Shown: positions 13,631-25,560, counted from the first letter of the stretch. The stretch: DNA of 64,000 bases from Panopea generosa (GCA_029582155.1 CM055905.1:4329920-4393919); one strand, 5' to 3'. Translations and numbers: made by a program. Notes: a model not told the origin generated them from the sequence alone.

Positions 13631-13631
<1 letters not shown>

Positions 13632-14499
13632 TGAACATACGTCCGTGTGTGTGCCTGCCTGTGCATGCCTGTGTACTTTTAAGGTGTACATAGATTGTGC
13701 GTGCAGCATTTTAGACGCATTGCAACAAGGTATAATGAAACAGCTTGTGCGGCTGTGAAAAAATGTTTGGCGTTTTTTGTGTTATTTATGAGGGATTGTG
13801 TTTTTTTTGTACCATTAGGTACAGTCAATTTGGAACACATACTTAACAATAGTTTTATGGGAATACACTTAGGCGTGTTTTTTTAAGTCGCACACATAAA
13901 TGTTTTGTATTGTTACAAAAACATGAAGTGTATTAATGTATCAATTCCCTTACAGAACAGCGGAAAAAAAGTTATGCGGTCTGATTATTACTTCGGTACG
14001 AAATTGTATCTAAAATTTGTATTTTTTTAGTTGACCATGTACTATGTTTGTGCCATGTTTGATGCTTTTCTCAAAAAAAGCACAATTTCCCCCAACAAAC
14101 TGCACCATATTGATACACTATCTGTTCGTTTTCTGCTGTATGTATTTCCACAGTTTTTGGTAAATGAAGTAAATATTTCGTATTTTTCCATAAACGTTGC
14201 TGTATTTCTATTCATCAATCAAAGTATTGCAATTAACTAAACGTTAAAACTTTGTTCTCCAAGATGATTTAGATGTATGGATTTGAAGAAAAAAAAGATC
14301 AATCACTTAGTTGAATTATATAATTAAAAGAATGCTCAATCAATCCCCCCAGATGGTTTAGATGTATTTATAAATGTTCCGAGCGGATAAAAAGTCTAAT
14401 CTATTTCAACATAATGCAGTGTTAACCACTCAACATGTAACACTATCTAAACTGTAACACGATGTTAATAAATCTAGTTTTCCAGAAATAACGGATAGT
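13631..14499. other. No gene recognised
   Basis: AT-rich DNA. A 17-bp motif around GATG-TTTAGATGTAT occurs at about 14262 and again at about 14352. The frames at 13695-13886 and 14031-14240 have no recognisable domains. Confidence 0.5.
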
Positions 14500-15070
14500 G
14501 TATAACAAATTCAAAATTTACGCACAAATGTATATGGTGAAATAGTTCCATATATACATAAATATATATAAGTCGACAACAGGAACGTATTTGGTCGACA
14601 CATGGAAGCGTATATGGGACATAATGATGACGTGTTCATGTAGGGTAAATCCTGTTGTGGTATTTCGACATACTTCGATAGAACACAGCACTTAGACACA
14701 CTTCATATTCTCTTGTCTATATAATATCACAGTTTCGCTACTTAAATGCGACATACTAACATATACTTATCTTCGTGACAGACTTTTTCGCGACATTTTC
14801 ATAATAAGGATATGCCGACATACATAAACACAACAAGTATCGCACTATGCCGATATATAAAGTGTTTCACGGTATATCTTTTCCCTGCTTATTTATATTA
14901 TCATAGTATTCCGACATACATTTTGACAACTTTGACACGTGAAGCACGTGTATGTACTGTCGAATTACGGGAGCTCAGCTCTATGGATTATAGGATAATG
15001 TATGGGAGTGATGTCCGAGCGGGGAAAATAAAAACAAATGTTTCAGAGAGATGTCGGAGGGTTGGATGTG

Positions 15071-15123
15071 TGTTTGGGGGGTGGGGGGGGGGGGGGTGGG
15101 GGGGGGGGCGGGGGGGGGGGGGT
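15071..15123 (+). repeat. Poly-G tract with few interruptions
   Basis: About 50 bases, almost all G, broken by single T or C bases. It lies just outside the left 21-bp array. It could form G-quadruplexes and is also a place where assembly length is unreliable. Confidence 0.95.
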
Positions 15124-15169
15124 GGTTAAATATTTTGCGATTTAAAAATTATATATAGCGATAAAATGA

Positions 15170-15910
15170 ATATAACAGCACTTTAATGCCAGGTGACAGC
15201 CACTCGGTGCACGGTGACAACCTCACAATGTCCAGTGAAAGTACTATAAAGCCCGAGGATTTCATTATAAAGCCTGATCATAGTCATTCGATGTCCGATT
15301 TAAAAGTTTTATAATGTTCGGTTAAAGTCTGACAATTCCCGGTGATATCCCACATGACCCAATAAAAAAGCCCGATGATAACATCTCAACGCCTGGTGAT
15401 AACATCACATAGCCCAGTGATAAACTCACAAGGCTCACTAATTCAATCACAAAGCCAAGTGGTAGCATTACAAGACTCATTGATATCCTCAAAGGACTCG
15501 GTGATAATCTTTCAAGGTCCGGTGATTACATCACGAAGTCCACTGATGACCTCACAAGGCGTGATAGCTACACAGGGCCCGTTGATTACACAACAAACCC
15601 AGGTGATAACTGATATTCCTTACAAGACCCGGTGATATCCTCACATGACCCGATGATAGTCTGAAAGGCCAAGTGATAACATCCTAAGGTCCAGTAATTA
15701 CATGAGAAAGCCCGATGATAGTCCCACAAGGCCTGGTAATTGTATCACTATGCTCGTTGATATCCCCACAAGGCTCGGTAATATCTCCAAAAGGCCCTGC
15801 GATAGTCTTAAAAAGTCCGTTAAAATTCTCACAAAGTATTGTGAAGTTATCACTGAGCAATATCGGGCTATCACCGAGCACTTTAAGATAAGCACCGGGC
15901 ATAATAATGC
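15170..15910 (+). repeat. 21-bp minisatellite, left arm
   Basis: Degenerate 21-bp units of the form GTGATAACATCACAAGGCCCG, about 34 copies. Because 21 is a multiple of three, the frame at 15375-15635 reads as a seven-residue repeat (VITSQGP-like). This is a by-product and there is no other coding evidence. Confidence 0.9.
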
Positions 15911-15954
15911 TATCACCGTGTATATTGAAAGATATAAATAGACTTTCTTAAGAA

Positions 15955-16280
15955 ATCGCCGGATCTTATGAGACTATCACTGTGACGATAACACCGAGCT
16001 TTGTGATGGTATCAATGGGCTTTTTGAGACTATCAACGTGTTTGTGAGTATATCCCTAGCCTCTTGTGAGGCTATCACCGGGATTTGTGATGCAATCTGC
16101 AGGCCTTATGAGTTTATCATCGTACTTTGCGATGTAATCACCGGGTATTGGGATGTTATCTTCCGACCTTGTTACCACCGGGCCTTTTCAAACTATCGTC
16201 GGGTTGATAAAGATATCACCAGGCCTTATAAGGATTTCACCGGGCCTTGTGAGGATATCACCGAATTTTGTGATATTACA
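15955..16280 (-). repeat. 21-bp minisatellite, right arm, inverted
   Basis: About 15 units of the form CCGGGCCTTGTGAGGATATCA, the reverse complement of the left-arm unit. The change of orientation lies in about 45 bases near 15930. The right arm is shorter than the left, so the two have expanded or shrunk independently. Confidence 0.88.
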
Positions 16281-16705
16281 CATATGGTTTAACAACATAT
16301 AGAAAAATAAGAAGGTTCTCATAACGGTTTGGTATTGTTACAGGCAAATAATTTTGCGCTTGCACATTTAGTCTGGTGCCTAAAAACATGCTATTATCGT
16401 AAACTCATACATTGCGAGAAACTGTATATTTTCATGACTAGAATATCTCGCTTTGTCGCAGAGTTTTATGTTAGAAAGCTGGAAAACTTTTGTGAACAAA
16501 CATATACTAACACACTTTGTCAGTAAATATATGCCGCCTTGTTATATAAGTTTAAGTCGAAATTGACAATATGTGATTTTGTCTATTTAATTTAAGTCGT
16601 CAAATTGTGTAAATAACACAAGTTGAGTTCTTTTTCTACAACATGACTCGTTGTATCTAGACATGTCGCCTTATTACTTGACAACTTGTATATTCTATGT
16701 GTGCA
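16281..16705. other. Right flank of the fold-back element, no gene
   Basis: AT-rich DNA with scattered GTCG and ATGTCG motifs that mirror the CGACAT motifs of the left flank (14700-14930) at low similarity. The frame at 16329-16526 has no recognisable domain. Confidence 0.5.
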
Positions 16706-16869
16706 TGTCGACATACCATAACAGGATTCACCCTAAATGAACACGCCAGCAGAGTGTCAAATATACGCTTCCATATCGACATTTGATTATTTATTATGTT
16801 GACATAATCTTCACTTATATATTGAATAGGTTATGGCGACATCAGTGAATTATTATCTAGCTGAAAATG

Positions 16870-18205
16870 TCAGTTAGAGCCTTTTCCTGTCGCCAGTTTT
16901 GATCTGCCGCCAATTTTGTTCCTTAGGACCTGGTTCTGCAGCCAATAGTGTCCCTTAGGACCTGGTTCTGCCGCCAATTTTGTCCATTAGGACCTGGTTC
17001 TACCGCCAATTTTGTCCATTAGGACCTGGTTCTACCGCCAATTGTGTCCTTTACGACCTGGTTCTGCCGCCAATTTTGTCCATTAGGACCTGGTTCTACC
17101 GCCAAAAGTATCCCTTAGGACCTGGTTCTGTCGCCAATTGTGTCAATAACTGCATTATCCTCTTAGCAATTTTGTCCCTTAGGACCTGGTTCTGTCGCCA
17201 ATTGTGTCAATAATTGCATTATCCTCTTACCAATTTTGTCCCTTAGGACCTGGTTCTGTCGCCAATTGTGTCAATAATTGCATTATCCTCTTACCAATTT
17301 TGTCCCTTAGGACCTGGTTCTGTCGCCAATTGTGTCAATAATTGCATTATCCTCTTACCAATTTTGCCCCTTAGGACCTGGTTCTGCCGCCAATTGTGTC
17401 AGTAATTGCATTATCCTCTTACCAATTTTGTCCCTTAGGACCTGGTTCTGTCGCCAATTGTGTCAATAATTGCATTATCCTCTTACCAATTTTGTCCCTT
17501 AGGACCTTGTTCTGTCGCCAATTGTGTCAATAACTGCATTATCCTCTTACCAATTTTGTCCCTTAGGACCTGGTTCTGTCGCCAACTGTGTCAATAACTG
17601 CATTATCCTCTTACCAATTTTGTCCCTTAGGACCTGGTTCTGTCGCCAATTGTGTCAATAATTGCATTATCCTCTTACCAATTGTGTCCCTAAGGATCTT
17701 GTTCTGCCGCCAATTGTGTCAATAATTGCATTCTCCTCTTACCAATTGTGTCCCTTAGGACCTTGTCCTGTCGCCAATTGTGTCAATAATTGCATTATCC
17801 TCTTACCAATTTTGTCAATTAGAGCCTTGTCCTGCCATCACTTTTGTTGTCCTGCAACCAATTTTGTCAGTCACTGCCTTGTCCTGCCATTGTCCTGCCA
17901 TCACTTTTGTTGTTCTGCAACCAATTTTGTCAGTTACTGCCTTGTCCTGCCATCACTTTTGTCAGTTAGTGCCTTGTCATATCACTAATTGTGTTAGCTA
18001 GTGCCTTGTCATGTCAACAATTTTGTCAGTTACTGCCTTGTCCTGCCATCGCTTTTGTTGTCCTGCAATCAATTTTGTCAGTTACTGCCTTGTCCTGCCA
18101 TCATTTTTGGTTGTCCTGCAACCAATTTTGTCAGTTACTGCCTTGTCCTGCCATCACTTTTGTCAGTTAGTGCCTGGTCATATCACTAATTGTGAACGGT
18201 TGCTA
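16870..18205 (+). repeat. 32-bp minisatellite that evolves into 64-bp and 52-bp units
   Basis: At 16900-17130 the unit is 32 bp (CCAATTTTGTCCATTAGGAC plus CTGGTTCTACCG). From about 17130 to 17810 two diverged 32-bp monomers alternate: the first keeps TTAGGACCTGGTTC and the second reads AATTGTGTCAATAATTGCAT-TATCCTCTTAC, giving a 64-bp dimer. From about 17810 the monomer is TTTTGTCAGTTACTGCCTTG-TCCTGCCAT, alternating with a 20-bp shortened copy. The stacked frames here are repeat artefacts. Confidence 0.95.
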
Positions 18206-18957
18206 ATCTAAGATATGTGTAAAGATATAAATGCATATATCAACAAATCATTTATTTGTTGTTTTTTTGGAACCTAAATTATTTTTGATAAGACATCGTT
18301 AATGGAGTACTGTAAGAAAAAAATATTGCTAGTGATATACACCCCACCGACCCCATCATCGCCAGGGCAACCCCACTGCTTTTGCAGATAAATGAATATG
18401 AAAAATAATAAGTAAGTTATCAAAGATACAATAAAAATAAGAAAATCATGAAAAATTAAATAAGTTCAATCAGCAATTCGAAACTGCTGAACTGTTATTT
18501 CAGCGATAGAATTCCATGGACGCCATTCGGTTCTTATATGTTGTTAATAATTATAGAGAACATATCCTACAAAAACGCGACTACTAAACCTAGGCATATT
18601 TTATTGTCTGATTTGTTTCATATGGAAAATTCGACGAATTAAAAGTAGTCCCTATCGCGTATGATCAATCTGGCGGTGATCAAAATTGCAAAGCTGTTTG
18701 AACTTGGGAAAAAGTAGTCACGGGTTGTAGTTCACCAACATTTCTTGAGAGTAGTCCTAGACTTTAGCTTGAAATCCCAATTTTTACCTTTAATATCTTG
18801 TTTATCCTGACATATAGAATAAATGTGAGAGTGTATTTGACTTTAAGTTAATGATTACTACATGCTTGCAAATTTTTGTCTCCAAACATGGTCTCTAAGT
18901 GTGTTTTTCATAATTCATTCTTGAGTTCAAGTCTAAGAATATTTTTAAGAATGGCTG
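18206..18957. other. Unique spacer between two arrays
   Basis: AT-rich, with no frame of note and no transposon ends. A C-rich patch (ACCCCACCGACCCCATC) lies near 18340. Nothing supports a gene. Confidence 0.55.
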
Positions 18958-21900
18958 GTGATAAAATGTCGGGTGAGACATTTACGGAATCATTCAACCT
19001 CACTCTAACCGCCGTTTTCATATCATAAATTGTCGTGTGAGCCATTCACGGAATCATTCAACCTCACTCTAACCGCCGTCTTCATATCACAAATTGTCGT
19101 GTGAGACATTTCCGGAATCATTCAATCTCACTCTAACCGCCGTCTTCATATCATAAATTGCCGTGTGAGACATTTACGGAATCATTCAACCTCACTCTAA
19201 CCGCCGTCTTCATATCACAAATTGTCGTGTGAGACATTTCCGGAATCATTCAATCTCACTCTAACCGCCGTCTTCATATCATAAAATGTTGTGTGAGACA
19301 TTTCCGGAATCATTCAATCTCACTCTAACCGCCGTCTTCATATCATAAATTGTCGTGTGAGACATTTACGGAATCATTCAATTTATCTCTAACCGCCGTC
19401 TTCATATCACAAATTGTCATGTGAGACATTTACGGAATCATTCAATTTGACTCTAACCGCCATTTACGGCATCATTCAATTTGATTCTAACCGCCGTCTT
19501 CATATCACAAATTGTCGTGTGAGACATTTACGGAATCATTCAAAATGACTCTTACCGCCGTCTTCATATCACAAATTGTCCTGTGAGACATTTACGGAAT
19601 CATTCCATTTGAATCTAACCGCCGTTTTCATATCATAAATTGTCGTGTGAGCCATTTACGGAATCATTCAACCTCACTCTAACCGCCGTCTTCATATCAC
19701 AAATTGTCGTGCGAGACATTCACGGAATCATTCAATCTCACTCTAACCGCTGTCGTCATATCACAAATTGTCGTGTGAGACATTTACGGAATCATTCAAT
19801 TTATCTCTAACCGCCGTCTTCATATCACAAATTGTCGTGCGAGACATTCACGGAATCATTCAATCTCACTCTAACCGCTGTCGTCATATCACAAATTGTC
19901 GTGTGAGACATTTACGGAATCATTCAATTTATCTCTAACCGCCGTCTTCATATCACAAATTGTCATGTGAGACATTTACGGAATCATTCAAAATGACTCT
20001 AACCGCCGTCTTCATATCACAAATTGTCGTGTGAGACATTTACGGAATCATTCCATTTGAATCTAACCGCCGTTTTCATATCATAAATTGTCGTGTGAGA
20101 CATTTACGGAATCATTCAATTTGACTCTAACCGCCGTCTTCATATCATAAATTGTCGTGTGAGACATTTACTGAATCATTCAAAATGACTCTAACCGCCG
20201 TCTTCATATCATAAATTGTTGTGTGAGACATTTACGGAATCATTTAAAATGACTCTAACCGCCGTCTTCATATCATAAATTGTCGTGTGAGACATTTACT
20301 GAATCATTCAAAATGACTCTAACCGCCGTCTTCATATCATAAATTGTCGTGTGAGACATTTACAGAATCATTCAATTTGACTATAATCGCCGTTTTCATA
20401 TCATAAATTGTCGTGTGAGCCATTTACGGAATCATTCAACCTCACTCTAACCGCCGTCTTCATATCACAAATTGTCGTGCGAGACATTCACGGAATCATT
20501 CAATCTCACTCTAACCGCTGTCGTCATATCACAAATTGTCGTGTGAGACATTTACGGAATCATTCAATTTATCTCTAACCGCCGTCTTCATATCACAAAT
20601 TGTCATGTGAGACATTTACGGAATCATTCAAAATGACTCTAACCGCCGTCTTCATATCACAAATTGTCGTGTGAGACATTTACGGAATCATTCCATTTGA
20701 ATCTAACCGCCGTTTTCATATCATAAATTGTCGTGTGAGACATTTACGGAATCATTCAATTTGACTCTAACCGCCGTCTTCATATCATAAATTGTCGTGT
20801 GAGACATTTACTGAATCATTCAAAATGACTCTAACCGCCGTCTTCATATCATAAATTGTCGTGTGAGACATTTACGGAATCATTCAATTTGACTCTAACC
20901 GCCGTCTTCATATCATAAATTGTTGTGTGAGACATTTACGGAATCATTTAAAATGACTCTAACCGCCGTCTTCATATCATAAATTGTCGTGTGAGACATT
21001 TACTGAATCATTCAAAATGACTCTAACCGCCGTCTTCATATCATAAATTGTCGTGTGAGACATTTACAGAATCATTCAATTTGACTATAATCGCCGTTTT
21101 CATATCATAAATTGTCGTGTGAGACATTTACGGAATCATTCAAAATGACTCTAACCGCCGTCTTCATATCACAAATTGTCGTGTGAGACATTTCCGGAAT
21201 CATTCAATTTAACTCTAACCGCTGTCTTCATATCATTATTGTCGTGTGAGACATTAACGGAATCATTCAATTTGACTCTAACCGCCGTCGTCATATCATA
21301 AATTGTTGTGTGAGACATTTCCGGAATCATTCAATTTGACTCTAACCGCCGTCTTCATATCATAAATTGTTGTGTGAGACATTTCCGGAATCATTCAATC
21401 TTACTTTAACCGCCGTCTTCACATCATAAATTGTTGTGTGAGACATTTCCGGAATCATTCAATTTAACTCTAACCGCCGTCTTCATATCATAAATTGTCG
21501 TGTGAGACATTTACGGAATCATTCAATTTGACTCTAACGGCCGTCTTCATATCATAAATTGTTGTGTGAGACATTTCCAGAATCATTCAATTTAACTCTA
21601 ACCGCCGTCTTCATATCATAAATTGTCGTGTGAGACATTTACGGAATCATTCAATCGCACTCTAACCGCCGTCTTTGTATCATAAATTGTCGTGTGAGAC
21701 ATTTACGGAATCATTCAATTTGACTCTAACTGCCATTTCTGGAATCATTCAATTTGACTCTAACCGCCTACTTCATATCATAAATTGTCGTGTGAGACAT
21801 TTCCGGAATCATTCAATTTGACTCTTACAGCCGTTTTCATATCATAAATTGTCGTGTGAGACATTTACGGAATCATTCAATCTCACTCTAACCGCCGTCT

Positions 21901-22298
21901 TCATATCATAAATTGTCGTGTTAGACATTTCCGGAATCATTCAATCTCACTCTAACCGCCGTCTTCATATCATAAATTGTCGTGTGAGACATTTCCGGAA
22001 TCATTCAATTTAACTCTAACCGCCGTCTTCATATCATAAATTGTCGTGTGAGACATTTCCGGAATCATTCAATCTCACTCTAACCGCCGTCTTCATATCA
22101 TAAATTGTCGTGTGAGACATTTACGGAATCATTCAATCTCACTCTAACCGCCGTCTTCATATCATAAATTGTCGTGTGAGACATTTCCGGAATCATTCAA
22201 TCTCACTCTAACCGCCGTCTTCATATCATAAATTGTCGTGTGAGCCATTTACGGAATCATTCAATCTCACTCTAACCGCCGTCTTCTTATCATAAATT
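18958..22298 (+). repeat. 64-bp satellite array, about 52 copies
   Basis: The unit has landmarks AAATTGTCGTGTGAGACATT, TACGGAATCATTCAATTTGA and CTCTAACCGCCGTCTTCATA. Divergence between units is low. Two shortened units lie near 19459 and 21731. A block with CGTGCGAGACATTCACGG recurs near 19709, 19836 and 20477. A longer stretch starting with GTGTGAGCCATTTACGG near 19647 recurs near 20415, so whole blocks of about 700-770 bp were duplicated. Most variable sites are the TACGG/TCCGG and CAACC/CAATTTG/CAAAATG positions. Confidence 0.97.
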
Positions 22299-22812
22299 AA
22301 GCACGAGCCTCTGCGAAGGCTTTTTCCCGAGCTGGACGTGATACATTTTAAACTTTCTCTCGCATATTATTCAGTTATCATTAAACTGAAAAAAAAAAAT
22401 AACGTTTGTTAGATCGCAATAATGACCCAACCCTCTATGATGGGTATTTAGAACTGCTGAGCGCTGCCATATTGAAACGTCACGATCACGTGACAAAAAA
22501 TATGGCGCTCGCAATTAGGAGGTCACAATTGTTTTTCAAAATAAGGCTGCTTTATTTTAAATCAAACTTTTTAATATGCGTTGCAAATGTTTCAAACTAA
22601 GTTTGTTTCGAACCGTAAAAGAAGTATTTATTCAAATTAAAAATCAACAATTGGCATCCATCATCAGTGTTTTAAATGAAACCAGAAAAAAGGAAGATTT
22701 CTGCAAAATATAGTCTTTTTATTACTATATATTAAGTGTTTGATATAATATTTGAATCTAAATAAATGGTTTATGTACTTATGCGCTTGCTCCAAAATAA
22801 ATGTATGTAAAA
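22299..22812. other. Spacer with a palindromic E-box segment
   Basis: There is no coding evidence. The 64-codon frame at 22406-22600 begins with a non-ATG codon and matches nothing I recognise. The segment 22459-22511 is described separately. Confidence 0.5.
22459..22511. promoter_or_regulatory. Palindromic E-box/CCATAT segment, candidate regulatory site
   Basis: The outer arms GAGCGC-GCCATAT and ATATGGCGCTC are inverted copies. Inside lies GTCACGATCACGTGAC, with the 8-bp palindrome TCACGTGA. Such a core is the binding sequence of bHLH-Zip proteins of the MITF/TFEB kind, and AAATATGGCG resembles a YY1 site (both from established knowledge). No gene start was found next to it, so a role is speculative. 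Confidence 0.3.
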
Positions 22813-22944
22813 AAGTTTGCCAGTTATTTTCGAAAGGACAGTGGTTCTGTGCAGATTCATTTTGAGGTCTTTCTACATCAATAAAACTGGATATGCCATA
22901 GATTACCTAAAATATGTTGAAAATAGCGTTAAACCCACTAAAAA
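22813..22944 (+). mobile_element. SINE family 1, tail half
   Basis: It is the reverse orientation of the copies at 10.1 and 26.4 kb: AGTTTGCCAGTTATTTTCG, GGACAGTGGTTCTG, then AAAACTGGATATGCCATA and AATAGCGTTAAACCC at the end. The tRNA-like head is missing, as in 5'-truncated SINE copies. Confidence 0.8.
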
Positions 22945-23103
22945 AATAAGAAAAAAAGATAAAAATACACTTTTTCAGAAATAGTATTAATTTATATATT
23001 ACGAAAAATGCCATGTGTCCGTTTAAGGGTAAACTCAAATGTCTATCTCACCACTGTACGGTAATCAGTTGTATAACTTGTAATACTAAAAATAATTCTT
23101 TTG

Positions 23104-23277
23104 TAATGGGGTTAAATGCCATTTTCAACACATTTCAGGTTATATGTGACATATCCAGTTTTAATGGTGGAGGAAGACCTCAGAATGAATCTGAGTAGAA
23201 TCACCGTCCTTCCGCAAACTTTCTCACATAAAAGGTTTGGAGAGAATGGGACTCGAACCTACGATGTTAGCGGTGAT
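23104..23277 (-). mobile_element. SINE family 1, head shortened
   Basis: The tail GGGGTTAAATGCCATTTTC, the middle CATATCCAGTTTTAATGGTG and the B-box region GGGACTCGAACC are present. The copy stops after GTTAGCGGTGA, so the A-box part of the head is missing. Confidence 0.85.
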
Positions 23278-23325
23278 AAAATAATACAATAAATCTGAAT
23301 AAATACAGCATATCGCGTACAAGAG

Positions 23326-23450
23326 AGCCAAACCCGATAACTCAGTTGATAGCGCACCTGGCTATCAACCAAGGAGTCGTGAGTTCGAATTCTCGCTCGA
23401 ACACTGTATAAGTGATGGTTTCGTGGCATAAAAATGACGGTTAATATTAA
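23326..23450 (+). mobile_element. SINE family 3 (tRNA-derived), internally shortened
   Basis: The head reads CCCGATAACTCAGTTGATAG, then GTGAGTTCGAATTCTCG (B box). It jumps to the tail TGGCATAAAAATGACGGTTA. Longer copies at 43469 and 46236 have about 160 more bases between head and tail. Confidence 0.82.
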
Positions 23451-24230
23451 AAACCTTATTTTAGATGATTTGTGACATATTTGTTTTCAATAAGTGTCAA
23501 TCAAATGTATGGCACGGTAATACCTAACCACAGCCTGAACCATTTAATAATTATAAATATATTGTCTATAATTTGCGTTTTAATTATGTTTATGTGCTAT
23601 AAGTGTACAAAATAAATAACTTACAGTAATTAAAATATCATATTTATAACCTGACATGAAGTTGCTCATAAAATGTGTAAACAAGTTAACGGGAAATATA
23701 AACAAAAATAGAGTCGATTACATCGCAAGCAGGTGGGATATGGAATAGAATCAATTATATCGCAAGCGGATGGTTTTTTTCTTAGGTATATGCATGATAT
23801 TTGCAGATGCGCATTTATTCTTAGAATGCATGCATAAGGTATATTTGCAGTATTTTATGCATTTCATGGCAGGCAAGGCAAAAATGTTGCGTCATATGAT
23901 GACTGATGGAATCAATATATTGTTATTCAAGCTTTTTATAATAGTATCTTGGAGAATATTATAGAGATGACCTGCAAAATACCCGTCTCTATGCACCATT
24001 TTTAAATGTGCTCATTTTTCTCATTAAATTTATTATACTTGTTGGCAAAAAATACTTTGTGCTCGGTAAGAGCCTTGCATACTATTTTTTTTTTTGCCAA
24101 CCCTTTTAATAAATACAATAAATGAATACTCGTGCAAGATAATCTATATATGAAATAGCATCTATAATATAAACAACAATGGCTAGAAAATATGGTTCTG
24201 TAACGCTGTGACTTTTTTCAAATGTTGCTG
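23451..24230. other. No gene recognised
   Basis: AT-rich. A short direct repeat (CGATTACATCGCAAGCAGG and CAATTATATCGCAAGCGG, near 23715 and 23752) is the only structure seen. The frame at 23770-23964 has no recognisable domain. Confidence 0.5.
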
Positions 24231-24574
24231 TTATTGTTGTTGTTGTTGTTGTTTTTGAATGGTTGTTGCTGTATGGTGTTTAGAGTCGCTTTCAACAATT
24301 GTTCAGTCAGATCGCGACGGTGTCTACTTGAGACAGTATTTTGAGACCTGCCACACTGAAGTACCATGTCTCAGACACATGGTATGATAACCCAATCCAG
24401 TAACATTATACTGACACCGGGACGACCAGACCTAGAACTATCCTCTTAATGCAGAGCTCCAAGCGAGGAAGCTTCTAGTACCATTACAAGTCTTAGGTAT
24501 GACCTGGTCGAGAATCGAACCCACGACCTTCCGCATGCAAGGCGGACGCTCTACCACTAGGCCACCGCTCCAAA
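24231..24574 (-). mobile_element. SINE family 4 (tRNA-derived), full length with (CAA)n tail
   Basis: On the minus strand the head starts GGAGCGGTGGCCTAGTGGTA and carries GTGGGTTCGATTCTCG (B box). The body includes CTAGGTCTGGTCGTCCCGG, and the tail GAAAGCGACTCTAAACACCA is followed by a CAA repeat. A sister copy in the opposite orientation is at 25706-25998. The simple-repeat tail fits copying by a LINE-type reverse transcriptase. Confidence 0.88.
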
Positions 24575-25416
24575 ATGGGAGAAAAATATATGCAATGTAG
24601 ATTCACATATTATATCATTTTGGAAATACATTTAAAATTAATTGAAATAATCATTACAACATAGTATTATCGATGGTATTGTATATGCTTACACAATGTA
24701 TATCTTAGATCACCTATTGTACGGGGCGATTGTTTCAATCAAAGTGTTTGCGATACTTGTAAATAAAGCTGACAAACCTTAGGTAAAACCACAAAGTGTA
24801 GGCCATTTAAACAAAATAGTCGTTTGTGGTGTTAAATAAAAAAAAACTTCCGATACATTTTAAAATATCGAAAAAAAGATGATGTCGGGCAACTTTTAAT
24901 GCTAAATTTTGATGTCTGATTTTTTTATTATTGTTTCTTCAGAAATTAATTCCATTCTTTTTTAATATTTAGTATTTTACTTTTATCAGGTGTTGATATG
25001 AAATAATCAATAAACGTTTGTTAATATTTGGCAACACCAATTCGTTAAACGGTTTGCCCATTCAAAAAAAAAAGGAATACTCGGCCTATTTTTAAAATTT
25101 AAAACATGTCATTTACTGCTGGGATATACTGCTATCCGTTGTACATAGCTATTTCACTCGTAATTTCGGCAGATTTGCGGGATGATTGTGTATTTTTGGC
25201 AAAAGCACCGAAACATGGCACAATTATACACAAGACTATCACCAGCAAAAATGAATATAAAATTACCGCAATTCAAAATGGTCGCCACTTTTCAATATGA
25301 CCGCCAATTTTAAAGTAATATATTTAAATTCGTTGTTTTATTGGAATAAATGAATAATGACAACTATGATGCTATATTACGTACAATATTGCTTTAGATG
25401 ATAAAAAAAATAATAT

Positions 25417-25417
<1 letters not shown>
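24575..25417. other. No gene recognised
   Basis: AT-rich DNA with many short A and T runs. The piece near 24820-24850 (GTCGTTTGTGGTGTTAAATA) looks like a lone SINE-type tail. The frame at 25106-25300 has no known domain. Confidence 0.5.
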
Positions 25418-25470
<53 letters not shown>

Positions 25471-25516
25471 CCACACCCACCCACACCCACCCACACACCC
25501 ACACACCCCCCCCCCC

Positions 25517-25550
<34 letters not shown>

Positions 25551-25560
25551 CACACACAGA
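25418..25560. repeat. (CA)n microsatellite with CCCA and poly-C interruptions
   Basis: About 140 bases of CA repeat. The middle (25468-25516) is CCCAC-rich and contains a run of about 15 C. Gly/Val/Cys-rich frames on the minus strand are artefacts. Confidence 0.96.

Larger units (their letters stand above)
14500..16865. mobile_element. Fold-back element with long, repeat-bearing inverted arms
   Basis: The segment near 14597-14680 (CATGGAAGCGTATATG, ACGTGTTCATGTAGGGTAAA, TCCTGTTGTGGTAT) is matched in reverse complement at about 16705-16790. Inside, 21-bp repeats run in one orientation at 15170-15910 and in the opposite one at 15955-16280. Both outer arms are studded with CGACAT. The result is a large imperfect palindrome turning near 15.93 kb. 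It has no transposase frame, so it is a non-autonomous fold-back element or an inverted duplication. Which of the two cannot be decided from sequence alone. Confidence 0.75.

Noticed and set aside
13502-13758. Cys/Val-rich small proteins
   Set aside because: They come from the (TG)n microsatellite.
16980-18211. Several overlapping Cys/Leu/Pro-rich frames
   Set aside because: They overlap each other in different frames of the 32-bp minisatellite, so none is likely to be coding.
18958-22298. CRISPR-like array
   Set aside because: Whole 64-bp units repeat without unique spacers, there are no cas genes, and the window is eukaryotic. The same holds for the other arrays.
25372-25557. Gly/Cys/Val-rich minus-strand protein
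   Set aside because: It comes from the (CA)n microsatellite.
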